Shown here piece by piece: positions 57,369-64,000 of a stretch of DNA of 64,000 nucleotides. This DNA comes from an uncultured Bacteroides sp. GTDB taxonomy: Bacteria; Bacteroidota; Bacteroidia; Bacteroidales; Bacteroidaceae. Position 1 is the stretch's first letter; each line of letters starts with the position of its first letter. The notes below the pieces were generated by a model that worked only from the letters and a program-made list of their open reading frames with translations, was not told where the DNA came from and searched no databases. A program made the position numbers and the translations under genes. The stretch is from assembly GCF_937912035.1 (NCBI RefSeq), contig NZ_CALDPF010000039.1, positions 1-64,000 on the forward strand. The letters are read 5' to 3'.

Positions 57369-58883
57369 ATGAAATATTATTTGTTGTTTATTTTACTCAT
57401 TGTATTTGGATGTGTTTCCCGGAAAGATGAGCCAGCAATAAGGGAATTGGAAAATTACTTGGAAAAGGCTGAGACTGATTACTCATATTGTGTAATTATC
57501 CCTGGGGCAGGTTGTGAAGGATGCATATCGAATAGTGAGTATTTTGCCAAAGAGTATAGTGGACATTCTGATGTATTATTTATTTTTACAAGAATAGAAA
57601 CGTTGAAGCTATTAAAACATAAGTTAGGAAATCAGGCATCTTTGAGTAAAAATATTCTATATGATAAAGAAAACAGATTTGAAGTTATAGAAAAAGGAAT
57701 TAATAATATATATCCTGTTGTTTGTTATATTAAAGACAAAAGAGTAACCGATTGGTGTTATGTTTCTCCTGAACAAAAAGTAGATGTTATAGAAGAAATA
57801 AAAAAGAAGTTGGACTCTAAACCTGCTAACACAATAAAGTTGTGTGATTATCTGACTGATAAAGAAAACAAAGATATAACTTTAAGTTCTGTTGTTAAGC
57901 GATTAGAGTATGTCCCTTTAAAGACACCTAAAGATTTACCTGTAGATATATTACTGTCTGTAAAAATTTCGGATGATGATATTTTCGTGCTTGACAGATT
58001 ACAACGCTTGTTTAGATTTGATAAAGATGGAAACTTCTTGAATTTAATAGGAAAGAAAGGTGAAGGGCCGAAAGAATACCTGAGTGTCGTTAATTTTGAT
58101 ATTGATGATAAAAAAGGTGTTGTATATATGCTGGATATCTATAGACATGAAATAAAGGAATATAGTATGTCTGGTAATTATATAAGTAGTATTAAAATAC
58201 CTAATGAAATTGTTGATGTGACATTCAAAAGTGACTCTTGCTTTATTGGTTATCAGCCGTGGTATATGTCTGATGATAATGTTGATAGACTGATTCTTTT
58301 CGATAAGAATTCAGATTATATAAAAACATTCACATTGAATAAATTTGAAAAAAAAGATGATATAAAGATAGATCTATTCCGCATGGCCGAATTTTATAAT
58401 TCAATTGGAAAATCTTATATAAAAGTTCCTTTTGATAATACAACCTATATAATATCTGAAAACAATCATATTTACAAGGATTTTTGTATAGAGCAAGGAG
58501 ACCATTTATTACCTAAGGACATAGCTGTAAATACCGAATTATATAATAAGAATCTGGATTCTCAGTATTTATTTGAACTTAATGCAAGACGTATAGAAAA
58601 TTGGGTTTATATGTCTTATTTTTATAATAAGGAACATAATCGTGTCATATATAATCTTAATTCAAAGTCTTTTTATACTATTTCGAAAGGGCGTGATTTG
58701 AAGGGTATAGCCAATGATATAGACAATGGCGCTTCATTTTGGCCTTCATGGGTTGATTCTGGTGTAGCTATAGGCAGTATTGATATTGAAAGTCTTGAAG
58801 GTAATTTCCCTAGTGAAATAAATGAAAAATATAAAATGTTTAAAATGTACGATAATCCTGTTTTACAAATAGCATATTATTGA
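57369..58883 (+). CDS. Thioredoxin-like domain fused to six-bladed beta-propeller, lipoprotein
   Basis: 504 aa. Lipobox Cys15 (VFGC). Residues about 38-150 look like a thioredoxin-like domain with a CxxC at C49-E-G-C52 (PGAGCEGCISNSEYF) and a later YPVVCYI, where a cis-proline strand is expected. From about residue 155 comes a six-bladed propeller with VVKRLEYVPLKTPKD, GKKGEGPKEYLSV and the C-terminal YDNPVLQIAYY. The fusion suggests a redox role linked to ligand binding, for example on cysteine-rich peptides (inference). It starts 4 bases after the DUF4221 gene. Confidence 0.8.
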   Translation: MKYYLLFILLIVFGCVSRKDEPAIRELENYLEKAETDYSYCVIIPGAGCEGCISNSEYFAKEYSGHSDVLFIFTRIETLKLLKHKLGNQASLSKNILYDKENRFEVIEKGINNIYPVVCYIKDKRVTDWCYVSPEQKVDVIEEIKKKLDSKPANTIKLCDYLTDKENKDITLSSVVKRLEYVPLKTPKDLPVDILLSVKISDDDIFVLDRLQRLFRFDKDGNFLNLIGKKGEGPKEYLSVVNFDIDDKKGVVYMLDIYRHEIKEYSMSGNYISSIKIPNEIVDVTFKSDSCFIGYQPWYMSDDNVDRLILFDKNSDYIKTFTLNKFEKKDDIKIDLFRMAEFYNSIGKSYIKVPFDNTTYIISENNHIYKDFCIEQGDHLLPKDIAVNTELYNKNLDSQYLFELNARRIENWVYMSYFYNKEHNRVIYNLNSKSFYTISKGRDLKGIANDIDNGASFWPSWVDSGVAIGSIDIESLEGNFPSEINEKYKMFKMYDNPVLQIAYY

Positions 58884-59000
58884 TTTGATTATAATGTTGA
58901 TTGTGTAATGAATGACTTAATTTTTACGAATGAAAAAATGGATTTATACTATTACAAATAGACAGTTACCGATTCTATTTTAAAAAAAACGATATCATTT

Positions 59001-60104
59001 ATGAAAAGAAAATATTTATACTTCCCTGTGGCGTGCCTGCTGCTTCTTTCTTGTAGTCACTCTGCCGACTCTGGAAAAGTTTATACTCTTGACAACTATG
59101 ACTCTATATCAGTAGTTATAGATTATCCATTGCTGAATTCATATACAAAACTTTCAGCCTGTAAATTCAATGGTGCATCTTTTGCCGGAGGGTATAATCA
59201 TCTGACACACAGCTTTGACTTTATCAGCCTCTCAGGCAATGATAATTTCTCCATATCTCTGGACAAGGAAGGTGCCGATGGGGTCCTGCCGGCTTCAAGC
59301 TTTTGTTTTAACCCATCATGCGCAGTACTGGAGGATGAAAGCGGTATAATAGCAGTATCATATAAAGGTAAGGTTATCAACAGAATTCCGTATTCTTCAA
59401 TTGATACAAAAAAATACTCTATGAAACCTACAGGAGTTACAATGGGGGGATTGACAAATCTCTCGGTTACAGAATCAGATGTTACTATACCTTTATACCC
59501 TGTAAATGTATCTTCAGAGAATTTGTCGACCTACAATATTGGAATGGAATATAACATATCCGAGAATAAGCTTTCTTCAATACCTGTTAATTATCCTTCA
59601 CGACTTGTTTCACAGATTGAAGGATTTCAGGGACTTGTATTTCCTGGTATTTCTGGTTACCCTGACATGATATTATATAATTTTCCCTGCTCATCATATA
59701 TTTATATGTATGACAGGCAGAGCGGTGTCACGGACAGTATAAACATGACATCGATGGAAATTCCAGCTGAGTTGTCTCCACTGGATGCAAAATCGCTTAA
59801 AAATCCACGTAAGAAATTTGAATTTGAGGGCTTAAGTCCTCGCTATTGCGAACCTCATTATGACTCAAACAGCGGAAAGTATTTTCGTATTCATTATGGT
59901 CCAAAATCGAATATGTTTGACAAGAAACGCTCAATTGGTTTGATTGTTATGGACGGTAATAGACGTTCTTCGAGAGAATATAGATTCCCGGATAATTTCT
60001 CGGAGAAATATTTTGTAATGGATGGCATTATCTATATCCAGTATAAGAATCCATCGGACGAAAATCACATACAATTTGCCAAAGTGGAAATTAAGGATTT
60101 GTGA
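59001..60104 (+). CDS. DUF4221-like lipoprotein
   Basis: 367 aa. Lipoprotein signal ending in LLSC (Cys18). The mature start DSGKVYTLDNYDSISVVI is echoed in the broken gene at 56065. Beta-strand-rich body, probably a propeller. It is distantly related to the 56228 protein, and I place it in the DUF4221-like group with moderate certainty. Function unknown. Confidence 0.72.
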   Translation: MKRKYLYFPVACLLLLSCSHSADSGKVYTLDNYDSISVVIDYPLLNSYTKLSACKFNGASFAGGYNHLTHSFDFISLSGNDNFSISLDKEGADGVLPASSFCFNPSCAVLEDESGIIAVSYKGKVINRIPYSSIDTKKYSMKPTGVTMGGLTNLSVTESDVTIPLYPVNVSSENLSTYNIGMEYNISENKLSSIPVNYPSRLVSQIEGFQGLVFPGISGYPDMILYNFPCSSYIYMYDRQSGVTDSINMTSMEIPAELSPLDAKSLKNPRKKFEFEGLSPRYCEPHYDSNSGKYFRIHYGPKSNMFDKKRSIGLIVMDGNRRSSREYRFPDNFSEKYFVMDGIIYIQYKNPSDENHIQFAKVEIKDL

Positions 60105-60289
60105 TGGCAAAGATTGTATAATATAAAAGTTAAACCTAACCAATCCAAGAATTGAAAATCGACGAAGTCAAAGGAGATATTACCGATATAAAGTTAATTA
60201 TTATTTTGAAGCACTACAAATCGGGGATTTGTTGCTTTGTGTGTGAATAAACAATTTTATATAACAAATAAGATTTAGAATTTTATAAA

Positions 60290-61324
60290 ATGCACTTATT
60301 TAAAATTACCGGTGCTATATTAATTCCTATTATAGCATCATGTACTAATGTACAGATTAAAAAAAGTTCATATACAGTAGATGTAGACCTGTGCAATGCA
60401 ATTTCTTTGAAGGAAGAAACATCTTCTTTAGAAGTAATGTGCCTAAATGATTCTCTGTCGGAACATTTCCCGGGTGATATGACAAAGGTAAAATGGACTG
60501 GGAATTCTATTCTGGTTTTAGACTCATGGAAAGATCCGGGACTTTATCACTATAACTCTGAAGGGCTTCTTATCAACTCATTTACAAATAGAGGAAACGG
60601 TCCCGGTGAATTTGTCAGTGTTGTAGATTTTGATGTCACATCATCGGGAATAATACTTCTGGATACATATTCTGAATCGCAAAGACTGTTTCTGGATAAG
60701 AATCTTTCGTTCCTATACAAAAAAGATGCAGAAAAACAATCAAGTCATTTTTTTCAGGAAGAGAGCAAAGACGGCGTCGTGTGGTATGATAGAGGTAATG
60801 TAGCTTATGGTGAAAACAAGAACAAGCTAATATATGAAAAGGATGAAAAGAAAAAGACTGTATTGCCTGTACCCGGTGAAATAGAAAATGTAACATTTGC
60901 CAGTTATAATGTCTTTGCCGGAATTGCAAATGACACTGTACTTTATTTGCCGGCTGTTGAACCTAGGATATACAAATGTTATGATGGAAAGGCCGAATTG
61001 TTTTGTGATTTGAATTTCGGAGATCTATGGCCTGATTTTTCTGGAGTTGACAAAAGCAACCCATTGGAACTTATGCGCAGAATTGTAGACAAAGGGAAGA
61101 TTTATTCCACAAATATCGTTTCTGACGGCAATGATTTTTCCATTTCTTTCTTCTGTAAAGAAAAATGTTATATAATGTTATTCAGATATCCAGAAAAAGA
61201 ACCATACAAATTACTTTACGCCGACAAGAATATGATAGAGTCGATCGGTAATCTTGTCTGTATGAAGGATAGTTGCCTCGTTTTTGGAAAGCCTGGTAAA
61301 ATATTTAAATTCAGGATTAAATGA
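60290..61324 (+). CDS. Six-bladed beta-propeller lipoprotein
   Basis: 344 aa. Lipobox IIASC (Cys18). Family marks: ETSSLEVMCLNDSLSEHF and NRGNGPGEFVSVVDFDV. The C-terminus (VFGKPGKIFKFRIK) lacks the usual NPvL end, so this member may be slightly shortened or divergent. No ligand known. The 185 bases before it hold no clear gene. Confidence 0.82.
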   Translation: MHLFKITGAILIPIIASCTNVQIKKSSYTVDVDLCNAISLKEETSSLEVMCLNDSLSEHFPGDMTKVKWTGNSILVLDSWKDPGLYHYNSEGLLINSFTNRGNGPGEFVSVVDFDVTSSGIILLDTYSESQRLFLDKNLSFLYKKDAEKQSSHFFQEESKDGVVWYDRGNVAYGENKNKLIYEKDEKKKTVLPVPGEIENVTFASYNVFAGIANDTVLYLPAVEPRIYKCYDGKAELFCDLNFGDLWPDFSGVDKSNPLELMRRIVDKGKIYSTNIVSDGNDFSISFFCKEKCYIMLFRYPEKEPYKLLYADKNMIESIGNLVCMKDSCLVFGKPGKIFKFRIK

Positions 61325-61369
61325 AGTAAAATTTAGAGCCTGTTTCTATATAAAGAGGAATCGGAATGA

Positions 61370-61468
61370 AATCAAGGAACATTATATGGAAATTCTTACG
61401 GAATAAGATACTATTGTTGTCCTGGCTCAACAAGAACTTGTGTTTCTGCTAAGTGTGCAAATTGTTGA
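61370..61468 (+). pseudogene. Cys-rich peptide C-terminus, decayed
   Basis: An open frame between two stops reads NQGTLYGNSYGIR, then YYCCPGSTRTCVSAKCANC and a stop: five cysteines in 19 residues. No start codon lies in frame; the upstream frame is broken by TGA at 61367. Small cysteine-rich NVEALA-type peptides are known beside propeller lipoprotein genes in Bacteroides, and this could be the tail of one. The NVEALA motif itself is not seen. Confidence 0.45.
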
Positions 61469-61501
61469 TCATTTTAAATTAATTATATTTATAAGAGAAC
61501 T

Positions 61502-62656
61502 ATGGTAAAGAAAATATTATTTGCAATATCCGTAATAGCTTTTTACGGATGTCAATTTGGTAAAGAAGACTCACAGAATGTATGTACAACGCTACAAGTT
61601 GAAACAGAAACTACAGCAGAGAAAGTGAAACTCTCAGAGTTTGCTTCCGGCTCACTTATAATTCTGCCAACATCCGATTCGTTGCTTCTAAATGAAATAA
61701 ACCGAATTTACATTAAAGACAATTTTGTCTATCTGGCAGACCCTTCTTCATTATACAGATTTTCTGAATCGGGTGAATGTCTGGGATGTATAAGCCGTCA
61801 GGGTAACGGCCCTGAAGAATACAACAACATTAGTGACTTCCAGATAGATGGTGAACAGGTTTGGATTATGAGTAGGAACAACAAGAAGATAGGACGATAT
61901 TCATGGAATAACAAACAAACCGCATGTATAGACAGGAATCTATGGATGGAAAATATATATCTATCAGAAGATACTATGTATGTATACACAGGAAATGATC
62001 TGGGGAATGATAATTCTTTCCAGATTCATTCGTTTGAAATCGGATCTCATGAAAACATGAACGGTTTGCATCAGATAGATAGGGACAAGGCAGAATATCT
62101 GTTTGTAAAATCGAAGAATATTTTTCACAGGTCGGAAGATGGGTGCTATTTTACACAACTATTCAATGATACTGTATACAGCCTGACTTCAAAAAAGTGT
62201 AAACCGGAATTTGTTATGGACTTTGGAGGCAGGAACATACCGTCATCCTTTTTTGCCAACAATTATGAGAATATTATGGATTTCTTTCAGAAACTACACA
62301 AAGAAGACAGGTTTGCCTATGGTATAGATTGTTTCATGAATACTGACAAAGGATATTGGGTTGGATATTTCTATAAAGGTCAATATCGCTTGTCATTTGT
62401 CCCTAAATCAGCAGACAACAGGCAGTCATGTATAGGAACCGTAATAGTTGACCAACTTTATGACTATCCTGTAAATCTGTCTGATATCACTTTATTTGTT
62501 CAGGACGGAAACAGAATTGTTATACCTTTACAGCCTTCGGATATTATGGAATATGCACGTAAGAATCTCTCTGAAGATGAACAGAAGGGTATGGCAGATA
62601 AAATCCATTATACAGACGACCAGAATCCGATACTACTAGTAATGAATTTCCAGTAA
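61502..62656 (+). CDS. Six-bladed beta-propeller lipoprotein
   Basis: 384 aa. Lipobox FYGC (Cys17). Family marks: FASGSLIILPTSDSLLLN, RQGNGPEEYNNISDF, and the C-terminal TDDQNPILLVMNFQ. Last member of the array, 110 bases upstream of the RND adaptor gene. Whether it is transcribed with the pump is not clear from the sequence. Confidence 0.84.
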   Translation: MVKKILFAISVIAFYGCQFGKEDSQNVCTTLQVETETTAEKVKLSEFASGSLIILPTSDSLLLNEINRIYIKDNFVYLADPSSLYRFSESGECLGCISRQGNGPEEYNNISDFQIDGEQVWIMSRNNKKIGRYSWNNKQTACIDRNLWMENIYLSEDTMYVYTGNDLGNDNSFQIHSFEIGSHENMNGLHQIDRDKAEYLFVKSKNIFHRSEDGCYFTQLFNDTVYSLTSKKCKPEFVMDFGGRNIPSSFFANNYENIMDFFQKLHKEDRFAYGIDCFMNTDKGYWVGYFYKGQYRLSFVPKSADNRQSCIGTVIVDQLYDYPVNLSDITLFVQDGNRIVIPLQPSDIMEYARKNLSEDEQKGMADKIHYTDDQNPILLVMNFQ

Positions 62657-62766
62657 TAGATATATGGTATATCTTCTAAAGGAATGAAAGCTACAGAAAG
62701 TAAAGTTTGTTAAACCAGAGAAGCATTCGCTTTAATGGCCGGCTACTATAAATATAATAAAGAAAT

Positions 62767-63834
62767 ATGAGAAAACACTACGTATATGTGCTGCTTGCCG
62801 CCGGAATGTTGGCAGGCTGCGGCGAGAAAAAAGATGATACTTCCGGAAAGGAAGGAGTGGAAACAGTTTTGCCCTCACAGGTGAATGAGGTCACGGTAAT
62901 GACACTGAAGAAGACAGCGTTCAGTCATGAACTGGTCAGTAACGGCAAGGTGACGGCCTCGCAGTATGCCGACCTTTCGTTCCGAGTTACATCGGAGTCG
63001 GTGGCACACATATATGTGAAGAACGGCGATCATGTAAGGAAAGGCCAGAAGATAGCCGAACTTGACCTTTTCACCCTGAAGAACAGTCTGGAGAAGGCGG
63101 AGATAGCGATGCGCCAGTCGGAACTGGAGATGAAGGATGTGCTGATAGGTCAGGGGTATTCACCGGACCGTATGCAGGAAATCCCCAAGGATATAGTCAG
63201 CCTTGCAGAAGTGAAGAGCGGTTACGGACAGAGCCGTGCCGCATACGAAATGGCAAGGTACGAGTTTGAACAGGCTGTGATAACCGCACCGTTTGACGGG
63301 GTTGTGGCCAATCTTGAATCGCGCAGCTTCAACCGTCCTGACGGTTCGAAGCCTTTCTGTCGTGTGATAGGAAGCGGTGGTATGGAAATAGCCTTCAAGG
63401 TGCTGGAAAGCGAGCTGCCGCTTGTGAACAGGGGCGACAGGGTGGATGTGACTCCCTTTGCCGGAACTGCCGGAGCATGCAGCGGTACAGTGTCGGAAAT
63501 AAATCCGCTGGTGGACGATAACGGACTTGTGAGTGTAAGGGCGAAGGTGAACGGCGGTGCAAGACTGTTCGATGGTATGAACGTGCGTGTAAGCGTGAAA
63601 CGCTCTGTTCCCGACCAGCTTGTAGTGCCCAAGACTGCCGTGGTGCTGCGTACAGGAAAGCAGGTGGTATTTACCCTGAAGGACGGCAAGGCGATGTGGA
63701 ACTATATCAGTACCGGACTGGAGAACATGACCGAATATACCGTGACAGGTGACGGCATGGAGGAAGGGGCGCAGATTATTGTTACCGGAAACGTGAACCT
63801 TGCACATGAGGCTCCTGTTAAAGTTATACCTTAA
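62767..63834 (+). CDS. RND efflux pump periplasmic adaptor (membrane fusion protein), lipoprotein
   Basis: 355 aa. Lipobox LAGC (Cys18), so anchored in the inner membrane. The biotinyl-lipoyl-like halves are seen: AHIYVKNGDHVRKGQKIAEL (about 80-100) and ITAPFDGVVANLESR (about 176-190). A short alpha-hairpin lies between them and a beta-barrel/MP domain follows (VPKTAVVLRTGKQVVF near residue 282). It links an RND pump to an outer-membrane channel. It is 16 bases upstream of the pump gene. G+C is much higher here (37 of 60 bases at 63421-63480, against 18 of 60 at 48481-48540). Confidence 0.93.
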   Translation: MRKHYVYVLLAAGMLAGCGEKKDDTSGKEGVETVLPSQVNEVTVMTLKKTAFSHELVSNGKVTASQYADLSFRVTSESVAHIYVKNGDHVRKGQKIAELDLFTLKNSLEKAEIAMRQSELEMKDVLIGQGYSPDRMQEIPKDIVSLAEVKSGYGQSRAAYEMARYEFEQAVITAPFDGVVANLESRSFNRPDGSKPFCRVIGSGGMEIAFKVLESELPLVNRGDRVDVTPFAGTAGACSGTVSEINPLVDDNGLVSVRAKVNGGARLFDGMNVRVSVKRSVPDQLVVPKTAVVLRTGKQVVFTLKDGKAMWNYISTGLENMTEYTVTGDGMEEGAQIIVTGNVNLAHEAPVKVIP

Positions 63835-63849
63835 AAACATGTCCGTACT

Positions 63850-64000
63850 ATGGTAAGATTTCTGATTAAGAGACCTATAGCGGTACTCATGGCTTTCACG
63901 GCCTGCTTCATAGTGGGACTGGTGACTTATTTCTCGCTGCCCGTATCGCTTCTTCCCGATATAGACATTCCGCAGATAACCGTGCAGGTTACCGGCGAGA
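63850..64000 (+). CDS. RND efflux pump inner-membrane transporter, cut by window end
   Basis: Only the first 50 codons are present. MVRFLIKRPIAVLMAFTACF is the first transmembrane helix of an AcrB/MdtB-type pump, and LPVSLLPDIDIPQITVQV is the family's hallmark after it. An ATG at 63839 is out of frame and stops after five codons, so 63850 is the start. It follows the adaptor by 15 bases and belongs to the same operon. Substrate unknown. Confidence 0.92.
   Translation, partial: MVRFLIKRPIAVLMAFTACFIVGLVTYFSLPVSLLPDIDIPQITVQVTGE

Noticed and set aside
63160..63840. Two long minus-strand open frames under the RND adaptor
   Set aside because: They come from the high G+C of the adaptor gene and show no domain or start signal.
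63839..63856. ATG at 63839 as start of the RND pump gene
   Set aside because: It is out of frame with the pump and meets a stop after five codons.
1..64000. CRISPR arrays, integrases, complete insertion sequences, rRNA genes
   Set aside because: Looked for regular repeats, transposase and integrase motifs and rRNA sequence; none is present.

Overview
The window is a chromosomal segment of a gut-type Bacteroidales bacterium, most likely Bacteroidaceae (Bacteroides/Phocaeicola-like). The evidence is an AT-rich genome, several promoters of the Bacteroides type (-33 TTTG/TTG and -7 TAnnTTTG), a one-protein hybrid two-component system beside polysaccharide-degrading enzymes, many Bacteroidetes-only families (DUF3822, DUF4136, DUF4221, DUF4251, DUF4450, six-bladed propeller lipoproteins), and Sec/lipoprotein signals on most exported proteins. 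The species cannot be named from the sequence.

Region 1 (1-30.5 kb) is mostly ordinary core genome. It holds two tRNAs, aroB, two large paralogous outer-membrane beta-barrel proteins (2.2-5.1 kb and 27.2-30.0 kb), cardiolipin synthase, an rsmD operon, a RecD-like helicase, a YraN-birA-MATE operon, tadA, a four-gene envelope operon (DUF4251, DUF4136, small beta-barrel, winged helix), TetR-fabG, an RluA-type pseudouridine synthase, an orphan sigma-54 response regulator, and a DUF1573-meaB-dnaE-trxA run.

Region 2 (30.5-47.8 kb) is a small pectin locus. A 1420-aa hybrid two-component regulator is divergent from four exported enzymes in tight tandem: a DUF4450-type putative glycosidase, a GH106 rhamnosidase, a second GH106-like enzyme, and a PL11 rhamnogalacturonan lyase. 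The set points to rhamnogalacturonan-I backbone and side-chain degradation. No SusC/SusD pair is in the window.

Region 3 (48.2-64 kb) is the unusual part. Seven divergent six-bladed beta-propeller proteins, one of them fused to a thioredoxin-like CxxC domain, and two DUF4221-type lipoproteins are clustered with a membrane-anchored TPR/HTH regulator. The cluster runs into an RND efflux adaptor and the start of its pump gene. The array carries clear scars of duplication and decay: a 192-bp broken copy of the start of the efflux adaptor at 54.36 kb, a broken DUF4221 gene start at 56.07 kb, and a decayed cysteine-rich peptide end at 61.4 kb. I consider this array the best candidate for a poorly described system, perhaps envelope sensing or peptide binding coupled to an RND pump. 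Its function is inference only. Base composition jumps upward at the RND adaptor.
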